64,000 nucleotides of DNA from Rhodanobacteraceae bacterium (lineage in GTDB: Bacteria; Pseudomonadota; Gammaproteobacteria; Xanthomonadales; SZUA-5): the NCBI GenBank assembly GCA_024234055.1, contig JACKOW010000001.1, positions 186,001 to 250,000 on the forward strand, in the 5' to 3' direction. Position numbers and translations under genes: made by a program. Of the stretch, positions 17,887 through 25,765 are shown in pieces (the first letter of the stretch is position 1; each line of letters begins with the position of its first letter). The notes beneath the pieces are model-generated. The model was not told the origin of the DNA and made no database searches. It was given only the letters and a program-made list of their open reading frames with translations.

Positions 17887-18359
17887 TGGCGGATCTCTTT
17901 GATCAGATCGTCCATCAGTGCCTGATGCACCTTGGGGTCGATTTCCTTGCGGATCAGGTGCTCGGCACCCTTGATCGCCAGATCAGCCACATGCTGGGCC
18001 AGTGCCTGTCGCGTGCGATGAGCTTCAGTCGCGATCTCGGCAAAAGCCACCGACTTCTGACGGCTGCCTTCGGCAATCGCATCAGCCTTGGCCTTGTCGA
18101 GAATGGCCGAGTATTCCTTCTCGGCGCGGTCACGGATGCCCGCAGCTTCGCCACGTGCTTCGCGGATCACCGCATCCTGCTTCTCACTCGCCTGTGCCAG
18201 TGCGCGCTGCCCTTCTTCGGCAGCGGCCAGACCGTCGGCAATCTTCTTCTGTCGCTCTTCGATGGCGCTGTTGATCAGCGGCCAGCCGAACTTCATGACC
18301 ACCCAGGCCGTCGCGAAGAACGCGAGGCCCTGGATGACCAAGGTCAAGTTGATATTCAT
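17883..18359 (-). CDS. atpF: F1Fo ATP synthase b subunit
   Basis: AtpF is the peripheral stator stalk. The 158-aa protein has one N-terminal membrane helix (MNINLTLVIQGLAFFATAWV) followed by the short motif KFGWPLINSAIEERQKKIADG, then a long charged helix that dimerises through the rest of the chain. Its length is near the E. coli protein (156 aa). It overlaps atpH by four bases and follows atpE by 58 bp. Confidence 0.96.
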   Translation of the reverse strand: MNINLTLVIQGLAFFATAWVVMKFGWPLINSAIEERQKKIADGLAAAEEGQRALAQASEKQDAVIREARGEAAGIRDRAEKEYSAILDKAKADAIAEGSRQKSVAFAEIATEAHRTRQALAQHVADLAIKGAEHLIRKEIDPKVHQALMDDLIKEIRQ

Positions 18360-18417
18360 CGCTCTACTCCGTTACAGCGGCCGCGCTTGGGCGGCCGCCG
18401 GGACTATCGAGGCCGGA

Positions 18418-18678
18418 TTACTGCAGCTGCGACAGGAACGGATTGGCGAAGATCAGCAGCAGCGCAATGGCCACGCCGATCATCGGCACGGCGTCAAGCA
18501 GACCGGCCACGATGAACATCTTGGTCTGCAGCATCGGCGCCAGTTCCGGCTGACGCGAAGCGCCTTCCAGGAATTTGCCGCCCAGCAGCGCAAAGCCGAT
18601 GGCGGTGCCGAGGGCGCCGAAACCGATCAGCAGGCTGGCGGCGATCAGCGTGTAGCTCATGACTGTTGCGAGTTCCAT
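18418..18678 (-). CDS. atpE: F1Fo ATP synthase c subunit (proteolipid)
   Basis: AtpE (86 aa) forms the ion-translocating ring. There are two hydrophobic helices with the polar loop EGASRQPELAP between them. The second helix, AGLLDAVPMIGVAIALLLIF, holds the proton-carrying Asp. The sodium-type Gln/Glu-Ser ligand set is not seen, so proton coupling is expected. The ATG at 18678 is chosen because GGAG lies seven bases upstream; the second Met (MSYTLIAAS) is a less likely start. Confidence 0.97.
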   Translation of the reverse strand: MELATVMSYTLIAASLLIGFGALGTAIGFALLGGKFLEGASRQPELAPMLQTKMFIVAGLLDAVPMIGVAIALLLIFANPFLSQLQ

Positions 18679-18733
18679 GGGTCAACTCCGTAGTGACTGT
18701 TTCAGTTTGGGTGAAAGGTGCAGCGAAAAAGGA

Positions 18734-19585
18734 TCAGTGGTGCTCGGCGGCCATGCTGAGATACACGATGGTCAGCATCATGAAGATGAAGGCCTGCAGC
18801 GTGATCACCAGCACGTGGAATGCGGTCCAGATGAAGCCGGCGATGAACTGCATCGAGCCGAGTGCGTAGGTCATGCCCGAGGTCAGTGCCGCACCCAGGG
18901 TCATCACCGCGATCAGGATGAAGATCAGCTCACCGGCGTACATGTTGCCGAAGAGTCGCAGGCTCAAGGAGACTGGACGCACCGCTTCTTCAATGATGCG
19001 CAGCAGCAGATTGGCCGGCGCAATCTTCGGGCCAAACGGTGCGGTCAGGAACTCGCCGAAGAAGCCGCCGACGCCCTTGTGCTTGATGCCCATGTACTGG
19101 ATCAGCAGGAACACGCACAGGGCCATGCCCAGCGTGGTGTTGAGATCGGCGGTGGGGACGACTCGCAGATAGCTCAGACCGGCAGCGTGACCGGCGGCCG
19201 GCAGGGCGTCGACCGGAATCATGTCCATGAAGTTCATCAGGAAGGTCAGCACGAAGATGGTCAGTGCCAACGGTGCCACCAGCTTGCTCTTGCCGTGGAA
19301 GGTCTCCTTGACCAGGCCGTCGACCATCTCGACCACCATTTCGATGGCGCATTGCAGCTTGCCGGGCACACCCGAGGTAGAGCGACGGGCAACGCGCAGG
19401 AAGACCAGCAGGAACAGCGCGATCATCATGAACTTGAAGAACACACTGTCGATGTTGATGGTCATGAACGCACCGTCACCGACCTTGATCTGCAGGTGGT
19501 GCAGGTGATGCACGATGTATTCGGTCATGCCACCCGAACCACCTTCTTCGGCTGCGCTGGTCATCATTGTCAGAAGCTTATCCAT
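18734..19585 (-). CDS. atpB: F1Fo ATP synthase a subunit
   Basis: AtpB is the membrane stator with the proton half-channels. The 283-aa protein has about six membrane helices. The essential Arg lies in SLSLRLFGNMYAGELIF, and the N-terminal segment MTEYIVHHLHHLQIKV and LQCAIEMVVEMVDGLVKETF are typical. The last helix runs FHVLVITLQAFIFMMLTIVYL. It overlaps the end of atpI by 8 bp and precedes atpE. Confidence 0.97.
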   Translation of the reverse strand: MDKLLTMMTSAAEEGGSGGMTEYIVHHLHHLQIKVGDGAFMTINIDSVFFKFMMIALFLLVFLRVARRSTSGVPGKLQCAIEMVVEMVDGLVKETFHGKSKLVAPLALTIFVLTFLMNFMDMIPVDALPAAGHAAGLSYLRVVPTADLNTTLGMALCVFLLIQYMGIKHKGVGGFFGEFLTAPFGPKIAPANLLLRIIEEAVRPVSLSLRLFGNMYAGELIFILIAVMTLGAALTSGMTYALGSMQFIAGFIWTAFHVLVITLQAFIFMMLTIVYLSMAAEHH

Positions 19586-19949
19586 AGCGTAATAAAGCCC
19601 AGGTCCCTGCCATTTGTGCCGCGATGAACCCGGTGATCAGCCCGCCTGCGGGCAGACGCAGCAGCGTCAGTCCCAGCATGAACAAGGCAAACACCACCAG
19701 CCATTTCCACGCTGCTGCGCTGTAGAACCGGCGCAGCATCGTTTGTACCGTTGTCATTCCCCGCAGTTGCCGGCGCGCAAACATCGCCTGCGCCGAAGCA
19801 ACTGCCGCCGCACCCCAGGCCGCGGCTGCGGCGAGGGCCCCGTCCAGACTGACCGCGTAGATCGTCACGGCCAGCAGCCCACCGGTCCAGAGCTGCGTCT
19901 GCACGACGCGCCGAGCCAGAAGTCGGCCAGCGGCAAAGGGATCGTGCAA
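19578..19949 (-). CDS. atpI: ATP synthase subunit I (AtpI)
   Basis: AtpI is a small membrane protein that assists c-ring assembly or magnesium/ATP synthase biogenesis. Four hydrophobic stretches are seen, and the pair of motifs FYSAAAWKWLVVFALFMLGL and GLITGFIAAQMAGTWALL is typical of the family. The open frame begins at a TTG at 20045 (155 aa). That codon, however, lies upstream of a good sigma70-like promoter at 20011-20040, so I prefer the TTG at 19949 (about 123 aa), which matches the normal family length. No ATG is available near the N-terminus. It is the first gene of the operon. Confidence 0.85.
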   Translation of the reverse strand: MHDPFAAGRLLARRVVQTQLWTGGLLAVTIYAVSLDGALAAAAAWGAAAVASAQAMFARRQLRGMTTVQTMLRRFYSAAAWKWLVVFALFMLGLTLLRLPAGGLITGFIAAQMAGTWALLRYG

Positions 19950-20010
19950 GGACTTCAGCCTGTCTCGGTTGCGGGCCGCGGTGTATTGGGCCGGGCGAAA
20001 AATCAGCGAG

Positions 20011-20040
20011 AGTATATCGGTCGGCAGAAAGAGGTCGCAA
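20011..20040 (-). promoter_or_regulatory. Candidate sigma70 promoter of the atp operon
   Basis: On the minus strand TTGCGA (20040-20035) and TATACT (20016-20011) are separated by 18 nt, matching the -35 and -10 consensus at 4/6 and 5/6 positions. It faces atpI and lies about 60 nt before the TTG preferred as its start. It is predicted only from sequence. Confidence 0.55.
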
Positions 20041-20226
20041 GCCAAGTTGTTCAGAATTCACACACGAAACGTCCAAAAAGCTGAGTCAGGACTCTACTTG
20101 CGGCGGAATGGGCCGAGCGGCACCTGCCCTCGGCGCTTGCTGCCGACTTCCACGCCTCGGCATACTCCATGACCTGCCGTAGTGATTCTGTGTGCTGCGG
20201 AGCCACACTCTCACGAGCATTGATCG

Positions 20227-21072
20227 ATGAGCAAATCGAAACCGGTCTACGTAGACGTGCCCGCCGGCAGTTTCGTTTTCCGCGAAGGCGACGCGGGCAG
20301 TGACATGTTCATCATCGAGACCGGCTCGGTCGAGATTCTGCGCCGTGCCCGCGGTGAGACGCCGATCGCGACTTTGGGTCCTGGCGATTTCTTCGGCGAA
20401 ATGGCCATCCTCGAAGATCAGCCGCGCTTTGCCGCGGTTCGGGCTGCGACGGCCACGCGTCTGTTGCGCATCGACCGCGCCGCCTTTGCCGACATGTTGC
20501 GCGACAACTTCGAAATCGCGGTACGCATCATGCGCAAGCTGGTGGCACGCTTGCGACGGACCGAGGAGCAGATGCAGGCGGTTCAGGAAGAACTTGATCG
20601 GCTCAAGCGCGGTACTGCGCCTTCCCGGCCTGGCGGACCCGTCGCCAGCACCTTCGGCCCGGCCGAAACGGTCAAGGCCGATCTGTCGCAGACCCGGTCG
20701 CCGCCAGTGCGCCGCGCCGCACCGGTCGATCCAGCGCGTATCGGCAAGCCAATCAAGCTGGTGCATGTGGCCAGCGGCAGCGAGTTTGCGCTGAACAGCA
20801 GCAAGCCGGAATTGCTGGTGGGTCGGCCCGATCCGGTCACCGGCATCTTGCCCGAGATCAATCTGGGGCCCCTGGATACCCAGCGCAGCCTGTCGCGGCG
20901 TCACGCCAAGGTCGTGATCGAGGGCGGCATGCCCTTCTTGCGCGAAGAGGTTGGAACCACCAACGGTACCTACGTCAACGGCGAGCGGCTGCCCACCGGG
21001 CAGGCGCGGCCGCTGGCCATAGGTGATACGCTTCGGTTCGGATCGGTGGAGTTGAAGGTGGAGTCCCTGTGA
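20227..21072 (+). CDS. Cyclic-nucleotide-binding domain fused to FHA domain
   Basis: This 281-aa cytoplasmic protein joins two sensing modules. Residues about 8-115 form a cNMP-binding domain of the CRP/PKA type (GSFVFREGDAGSDMFIIETG; the phosphate-binding cassette GDFFGEMAILEDQPRFAAVR). A helical linker follows (about 95-130). Residues about 178-281 form an FHA domain with the phosphothreonine-binding features GRPDP, SLSRRHAKV and GTTNGTYVNGERL. There is no helix-turn-helix, so it is a signal-binding adaptor and not a transcription factor. It opens a set of three plus-strand genes (FHA, STAS) and is convergent with an FHA-phosphatase. It is divergent from atpI. Confidence 0.88.
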   Translation: MSKSKPVYVDVPAGSFVFREGDAGSDMFIIETGSVEILRRARGETPIATLGPGDFFGEMAILEDQPRFAAVRAATATRLLRIDRAAFADMLRDNFEIAVRIMRKLVARLRRTEEQMQAVQEELDRLKRGTAPSRPGGPVASTFGPAETVKADLSQTRSPPVRRAAPVDPARIGKPIKLVHVASGSEFALNSSKPELLVGRPDPVTGILPEINLGPLDTQRSLSRRHAKVVIEGGMPFLREEVGTTNGTYVNGERLPTGQARPLAIGDTLRFGSVELKVESL

Positions 21073-21130
21073 CCGATTCCACGGCCGTGATCGTGCGGAG
21101 TCTGCAGCAGACCTTGACAGCGGAGGTGAC

Positions 21131-22123
21131 ATGGCTCTGGATTTGAATTCGGTGGATCTCAGTGCCGTCGAGGCGCTGGCAGCGATCAAGTCCGAGCAGG
21201 ACCAGCTCGGAGAGCGACTGAAGACCATGGAGAGCAAGCGTTCCCAGGTCTCTGCCGAGGTCTACCAGCGCGTCCACTCCGACTACCGCAAGCGTCAGGC
21301 TGAACTGATGTCTCAGGCGGCGCCTCTGATTCAAAAGGCGGGCGAGTCCTACCGCGCCTTGCGCATGGAATTGATTGAGCTGGAATCGGCCTTCAAGACG
21401 GCGCAGCTTGACCGTGAGGAAGTCGATTTTCGCCACGCCCTCGGCGAGTTCGACGAGAAGGAGCTGGCCAACCGCGTCAAGGCCGTCGATGCGCGCATCG
21501 CCGAGCACGGCAAGGCGCGGACCCGGGCTTTGGCGTTGAAGGAGCGCTTCCTTGCCGTTGTCACCCAGGAGTCGGATCTCGATACCAGCGACGAAGACAC
21601 CGCGCGGATGGAGGCGATTCCGGCTTCTGTTGCACAGGGCGACTCTGCAGCGACGGTAATTGCCGCGCCGATCAAGGATGCCGCGCCCAAGGGTGATCCG
21701 GATGCCACGCTGGTGGCGCCGCTGCCGCCCCTGAAGCCTGTGCCGCCGCCAGCGGCAGTTGTCAGCGCGGCGACGCCGCCGCCTGCGCCAGCGGTCAAGC
21801 GACCGCGCAATCCGGATGCCACCGTGGTATTCCGCCAGGGCCGACTGGAGCCGCGCAATGCCGAAGCCGGGTCGGTGGTGCAGACACTGGGTCTGAAGCC
21901 GATCAGCATTGGCAGCGATTCGGCCTGCGATCTGCAGTTGACAGCGCCCGGGATTGCCAAGCGCCAGCTGGAGATCACGATGACCCGCGCCGGATTCTGC
22001 GTGCGTGACGTGGCTGCCAACGGCGCAGTCAAGATCAATGGCGAGATGGTGCAAGAACGCGTGTTGGCTGAGAGTGATACCCTTTCGGTCGGCCCCGCCC
22101 AGTTCAACTTTAGACTGTTATGA
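21131..22123 (+). CDS. Coiled-coil protein with C-terminal FHA-like domain
   Basis: The first 150 residues of this 330-aa protein are charged and helical (LGERLKTMESKRSQVSAEVY; ESYRALRMELIELESAFK) and probably form a coiled coil. A Pro/Ala-rich linker follows (about 155-235), with two NPDATVVF/DPDATLV-like stretches. Residues about 240-330 look like a degenerate FHA domain (GLKPISIGSDSACDLQLTAP; KRQLEITMTRAGFCVRDVAA; NGAVKINGEM). The canonical SRRH segment is replaced by IAKRQLEI, so phosphothreonine binding is uncertain. The stop at 22123 is eight bases before the STAS start, so the two genes are co-transcribed. Confidence 0.8.
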   Translation: MALDLNSVDLSAVEALAAIKSEQDQLGERLKTMESKRSQVSAEVYQRVHSDYRKRQAELMSQAAPLIQKAGESYRALRMELIELESAFKTAQLDREEVDFRHALGEFDEKELANRVKAVDARIAEHGKARTRALALKERFLAVVTQESDLDTSDEDTARMEAIPASVAQGDSAATVIAAPIKDAAPKGDPDATLVAPLPPLKPVPPPAAVVSAATPPPAPAVKRPRNPDATVVFRQGRLEPRNAEAGSVVQTLGLKPISIGSDSACDLQLTAPGIAKRQLEITMTRAGFCVRDVAANGAVKINGEMVQERVLAESDTLSVGPAQFNFRLL

Positions 22124-22130
22124 GGATCGC

Positions 22131-22667
22131 ATGGCGCTAGATATCGGCAGCGAAACCCACGGAGACTTCCGAGTGCTCCGTCTGAACGGCCGTCTCGACA
22201 CTGAGACTTCCGCTGATTTCGAACTCGCAGCGCACGACCTGACGTCTGCGGGGGAGAACAAGTTCATCGTCGACCTGGCCGGCATCAGCTACGTCAGCAG
22301 TGCCGGTCTGCGCGTCTTGCTGGCATTGGCCAAACAGATGAGCAATGGCGGCAGTCTGAGGCTATGTGGTCTGGCGCCGAGCGTGCGTCAGGTGTTTGAT
22401 CTGTCCGGATTCAGCAAGCTGTTTTCCATCGCCCCCGATCTGAACGCCGCGCTGGCAGAGGGTGGGGTCACTGCTGCGTCCCCGACACCGGCGCTCAGCA
22501 ATGCCGCGGCAGACCTGCTGGGCGCTACCCAGGCGCCAACGTCGCCATCTACATCGCCCGCGGCCAGTCCGCAGGTGGGTCGTCAGGCGGCCGATTTGCT
22601 GGGTGCGAAGTCGGCGCCCAAGCCCGGCTTGATCGCGCGCATCCTGGCCTGGTTCAAAGGCCAATGA
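22131..22667 (+). CDS. STAS-domain anti-sigma factor antagonist-like protein
   Basis: Residues 1-105 of this 178-aa protein are a STAS domain of the SpoIIAA/RsbV type (DFRVLRLNGRLDTETSADFE; FIVDLAGISYVSSAGLRVLL). Ser57 in YVSSAGLR corresponds to the phosphorylated Ser of anti-anti-sigma factors. The remainder (about 110-178) is an Ala/Pro/Ser-rich tail with two AADLLGA repeats and a hydrophobic/basic end (GLIARILAWFKGQ). The ATG at 22131 is close to the preceding stop, and the longer frame overlaps the upstream gene. In partner switching the unphosphorylated form captures an anti-sigma kinase; no such kinase lies here, but a PP2C phosphatase is the next, convergent gene. Confidence 0.88.
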   Translation: MALDIGSETHGDFRVLRLNGRLDTETSADFELAAHDLTSAGENKFIVDLAGISYVSSAGLRVLLALAKQMSNGGSLRLCGLAPSVRQVFDLSGFSKLFSIAPDLNAALAEGGVTAASPTPALSNAAADLLGATQAPTSPSTSPAASPQVGRQAADLLGAKSAPKPGLIARILAWFKGQ

Positions 22668-22741
22668 TTTCGGTTCTGGCTGCAAGCCTGGGGGCATTCC
22701 GGCACGAGTGGTCGTTGTGGGCAGCTTGATGGCTCGCGCGT

Positions 22742-24301
22742 CTACTGGCGCAGTCTTCCCAGGCAAATGATCGTGAGGTCGTCGGTGGAGCGATCCTTGC
22801 CGACGAATTCCAGCAGGGACTTGCGCAACGCCTGATTGATTTCTCCGGCGGTATCGCAGGACAGCAACACCTGGTCTCGCCGCGCCTTCCCGTAGAGTTC
22901 GCCGGCGGTGTTCTCACCTTCATCGACGCCGTCGGTGGTCAGGATCAGGCAGTCGCCCGGGGCCAGTGCCAACTTCTGCTCCCTGACCTGCAGATCCATA
23001 TCGGTGCCCACCGGCGAACCCGGGTCCAGGCCCATTTCAATCACCTTGCGCGCGGCTGTACGTAACACCGGTGGCGAGTGGCCTGCCAGTCCCACGCGGC
23101 ACATGCCGGTGCGGGTGTTGATGAATACGGCGGCGACGGTGGCAAACATGCCTGGTTCCAGCACCGGATTCAGGCTGCGCTGCAAGTTCTCCAGCAGATC
23201 GGCCGGGCCCACCTTCAGCTTGAGCTGATGGCGCAGGTCGGCGACCAGATAGGACATGTACATCGCGCCGGAAACACCCTTGCCCGAGACATCGCCGATG
23301 ACCACCGCCAATTCTTCGTTGCTGCGCATTTCGATGTGGAAGAAGTCGCCGCCGACCATCATGGCCGGCGTGTAGCTCATCGCCAGTTCAAAACCATCGA
23401 TCTTGGGTGGAGCAGGCGTCAGCAGGCGCTGCTGGATACGTTGAGCCAGGCGCAGATCAGAATCGCGCATCTTGCGTGAGCCGGCGGCCGCCTGGGCGCG
23501 CAGTGCGGCCAAGGGGATGCGCAACAGCAGCGAGGCTTCTTCCAGATCGCTCAGCGTGATCGCTACCGGGCGGCGCTCGCCATGGTCCGTGCCACCTTCC
23601 AGCAGCAGGCCAACCTGATGATCGATGGGAACGGCAATGAACGGCGCGATCTTCTCCACCGCCAGTGCCCTGGCCAATTGCTGACACTGTTCCGGCATCC
23701 ATACAACCACGCCCTGGGGCTCGGACTTCAGGGCAGAGAGGGCCCGAAACAGGGTGCTGCGGGAGATTTCCGCGCCTTGCGGGGCGCGCGCCAATATGCG
23801 CCCTGCGCGCCAATCGACCATGCTTGCGCGCGTGGCCGTCGGCAAGCACGAGAGCAGAGCCTTCAGGGCATTGCAGGCAAGTTCCTCAGGAGCATCATTT
23901 TCGCCCTTGAGTGCTGCCAGCATTCGGTTTGACAAACCCAGTGGCTCGGTGGCGCTTCCGGTGGGCGTGTCGGCCACGTTCGCCGCTGCAGGCCCGGTGC
24001 CGCGTACCGTACCAGCCAGCTGCGAACTGAAGGTCAGGGTCACACGGCCAAGGCTGATGACATCACCCTCGGCGAGAGCGCGATCGCCAATCAGCTTGAC
24101 GCCGTTGATCTCGGTGCCGTTGGCGCTGCCGAGATCGCGAAGGCGCCAGCCGTTTTCGGATTTCAGCAGCTCCGAATGGCGTCGCGACACTGTGGGATCA
24201 TCAATGGAGTACTCGACCGACGGATCGCGGCCGAGGATGCCCTCGCCCTCGAGCTTCAGTACCCGACCCTTGGCCCCACCATTGAGTACGACCAGAAACA
24301 T
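22742..24301 (-). CDS. FHA-domain protein serine phosphatase (PP2C/SpoIIE type)
   Basis: This 519-aa protein has an N-terminal FHA domain (about 1-95: GILGRDPSVEYSIDDPTVSR; LRDLGSANGTEINGVKL) and a GAF-like middle (about 130-270, IAPFIAVPIDHQVGLLLEGG). The C-terminal PPM-type phosphatase domain (about 280-519) contains LAQRIQQRLLTPAPP, the metal-site motifs MMVGGDFFHIE and VVIGDVSGKGVSGAM, and LILTTDGVDEGEN plus RSTDDLTIICL. This architecture resembles RsbU/RsbP phosphatases that dephosphorylate anti-anti-sigma factors. The natural substrate would be the STAS protein encoded just downstream and convergent (74 bp apart). This is inferred from gene proximity and family. Confidence 0.92.
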   Translation of the reverse strand: MFLVVLNGGAKGRVLKLEGEGILGRDPSVEYSIDDPTVSRRHSELLKSENGWRLRDLGSANGTEINGVKLIGDRALAEGDVISLGRVTLTFSSQLAGTVRGTGPAAANVADTPTGSATEPLGLSNRMLAALKGENDAPEELACNALKALLSCLPTATRASMVDWRAGRILARAPQGAEISRSTLFRALSALKSEPQGVVVWMPEQCQQLARALAVEKIAPFIAVPIDHQVGLLLEGGTDHGERRPVAITLSDLEEASLLLRIPLAALRAQAAAGSRKMRDSDLRLAQRIQQRLLTPAPPKIDGFELAMSYTPAMMVGGDFFHIEMRSNEELAVVIGDVSGKGVSGAMYMSYLVADLRHQLKLKVGPADLLENLQRSLNPVLEPGMFATVAAVFINTRTGMCRVGLAGHSPPVLRTAARKVIEMGLDPGSPVGTDMDLQVREQKLALAPGDCLILTTDGVDEGENTAGELYGKARRDQVLLSCDTAGEINQALRKSLLEFVGKDRSTDDLTIICLGRLRQ

Positions 24302-24503
24302 CCGTGTGCAGACCTCATGCCTGTGGACGCCGCATTGCCGACGTCAGCTCATTCCGCCGCCGAGCGGCGCGATGCAAGATACATGGATGCAAACGCGCGC
24401 GCTCCGTGTGAAGCCTAGCCTATTCGCGTTGTATGGGTGGCTGCCTGACCGCACAAGGCCGTGACATCGACCATTCGCAGCACCAGAATCGGCTCCCCGA
24501 TTC

Positions 24504-24893
24504 ATGCCGGAGCTGGAAATGACGATTGCCTACTGGTGCGTGATGGTGGCAGCTTTTCTGCCGATCTTGTTCACTGGCTTTGCCAAGTTCAGCGGGCCGG
24601 GTTTCAACAACCGACGTCCGCGCGACTTTCAGGCGCAACTCGAAGGCTTCCGCCAGCGCGCGCATTGGGCGCACCTGAACTCCTTCGAAGCCTTTCCGCC
24701 ATTTGCGGCGGCCACCATCATCGCCCATCAACTGGGCGTTGCCCAGGATCGTATCGACGCCCTGGCTATCGGCTTCATTGTTGCCAGACTGATCTACTTT
24801 GTCTGCTATGTCGCCAATCAAGCCAATCTGCGCAGTCTGGCCTGGGTGGTGGCGACCGGCTGCTGGGTAGCCATGCTGGTGCTGGCGGCCTGA
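24504..24893 (+). CDS. MAPEG-family membrane protein
   Basis: This 129-aa inner-membrane protein has about four helices and the MAPEG signature (RQRAHWAHLNSFEAFPPFAA, then the AARLIYFVCYVANQANLRSL-like third segment). MAPEG proteins include glutathione transferases and peroxidases; bacterial members like this one are mostly uncharacterised. The first ATG (24504) is taken as start; a second Met lies six residues later. It is divergent from the FHA-phosphatase gene across about 200 bp in which no other feature is seen. Confidence 0.85.
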   Translation: MPELEMTIAYWCVMVAAFLPILFTGFAKFSGPGFNNRRPRDFQAQLEGFRQRAHWAHLNSFEAFPPFAAATIIAHQLGVAQDRIDALAIGFIVARLIYFVCYVANQANLRSLAWVVATGCWVAMLVLAA

Positions 24894-24913
24894 TCCAGAA
24901 ACCCACACGTCAC

Positions 24914-24947
24914 AACAACAAAACCCCGGCTGACGAATCAGCCGGGG
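24914..24947 (-). terminator. Rho-independent terminator of the phasin gene
   Basis: A perfect 10-bp stem CCCCGGCTGA/TCAGCCGGGG with loop CGAA (24924-24947) is followed on the minus strand by TTTTGTTGTTG. It lies between the convergent MAPEG and phasin genes; the T-run serves the phasin side. Confidence 0.88.
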
Positions 24948-25028
24948 ACAATCACGACGCGAAAATCGAGGGGAGGGGTCCAGATCGACGCGTCGTTCCT
25001 GCGCGTTGCCTTCCCTGGATCTGGAAGC

Positions 25029-25406
25029 TCAGCGAGCCTTCGCGGTCTTGGCCTTGACCACCGCATCATTGGCAGCGTCGACGGTGCCCTTGAACAGCTG
25101 GCCATAAGCTTCGCCGGTCTTGGTCAGCACGCCGGTCACTTCCTGACTGGTGGCATACAGTTTTTCGGCGGAATCCTTGATCAGGCTCACGCTCTTCGGC
25201 CATGCGGCGCGAGCGGCTTCGAAATCGCGAACTTCGCCAGCCTGACCCATCAGGTCAGCAGCGACCTTGACGCGGTCTTCGATGGTCTTCAGCTGGATGT
25301 CGATCAGCTTCTCGAAGCCTTCGACGGCAATGGCGTTGGCCTTGATGAAGGTCTCGGCGGCCTGCTTGGACAGGGCCAGAAACTGGTTGCTAGCTTGCTC
25401 GTACAT
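25029..25406 (-). CDS. Phasin family protein
   Basis: Phasins coat polyhydroxyalkanoate granules. This 125-aa, amphipathic, all-helical protein begins MYEQASNQFLALSKQAAETF and contains ANAIAVEGFEKLIDIQLKTI, the usual phasin-2 core, then a Lys/Ala-rich end (AVVKAKTAKAR). The ATG at 25406 has AGGAG about ten bases upstream; the frame runs on upstream into an 8-bp repeat array that is not coding. Two PhaR-like palindromes precede it. No PHA synthase lies in this window. Confidence 0.9.
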   Translation of the reverse strand: MYEQASNQFLALSKQAAETFIKANAIAVEGFEKLIDIQLKTIEDRVKVAADLMGQAGEVRDFEAARAAWPKSVSLIKDSAEKLYATSQEVTGVLTKTGEAYGQLFKGTVDAANDAVVKAKTAKAR

Positions 25407-25430
25407 TTCGCTCTCCTCGGGAACTGCCCC

Positions 25431-25473
25431 ATGTTGCGTTGCAGCATAATCCCGATTTTGTTGCAGTGCAACA
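25431..25473 (-). promoter_or_regulatory. Two PhaR-like operators upstream of the phasin gene
   Basis: TGTTGCAGTGCAACA (25459-25473) is a perfect 7-1-7 palindrome. ATGTTGC-GTT-GCAGCAT (25431-25447) is a second, with one mismatch, 28 bp closer to the start. TGC/GCA-rich palindromes of this kind are the known target type of the PHA-responsive repressor PhaR, which controls phasin genes in other Proteobacteria. Assignment to PhaR is inference. Confidence 0.6.
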
Positions 25474-25486
25474 TTTTTTTTCGAGG

Positions 25487-25540
25487 CACGAGGGCAGGAG
25501 GGCAGGAGGGCAGGAGGGCAGGAGGGCAGGAGGGCAGCGG
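25487..25540 (+). repeat. 8-bp tandem array (GGGCAGGA)n
   Basis: About six near-perfect copies of GGGCAGGA follow one GGCACGAG. It is of the same class as the arrays at 5271, 12354, 26339 and 63471, but with AGG in place of ACG. It lies in the 5' region of the phasin gene, 80 bp from its start. Confidence 0.85.
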
Positions 25541-25552
25541 GAACCGCGTCAT

Positions 25553-25765
25553 TACGAGTCACCTGTTTCGGCCTGAAACTGGGCGCGGGCCATGAACCCG
25601 CCGTCGTAGGTCATGTTGTCCGCGTCAGCGGACTACGTGACATCGAGTTGCGTCACGTAGCTCGCTACGCGAGCAACGTGACCTACAACAGCAAATCAAC
25701 AACTTACGATATGGCTTCATGGAGAGCCACCTGTTTCGGCCCGAAACTGCCCACGGGCCATGAAC
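25553..25765 (+). repeat. Composite dispersed element, copy A (inverted partner at 35592-35807)
   Basis: The core (25591-25765) runs from CATGAACCCGCCGTCGTAGG through GTCCGCGTCAGCGGAC and TAGCTCGCTACGCGAG hairpins to TTCATGGAGAGCCACCTG and ends GGGCCATGAAC. The same sequence, reversed, is at 35592-35768 and is nearly identical over about 125 bp. The outer module CACCTGTTTCGGCC...GGGCCATGAAC occurs at both ends of the element. No ORF with a start site is convincing in it. Confidence 0.85.

Noticed and set aside
25029..25562. Longer phasin starting within the 8-bp array
   Set aside because: The upstream part of the frame translates the repeat array (Pro/Ser/Cys/Ala runs). The ATG at 25406 has a good ribosome site and family-typical N-terminus.
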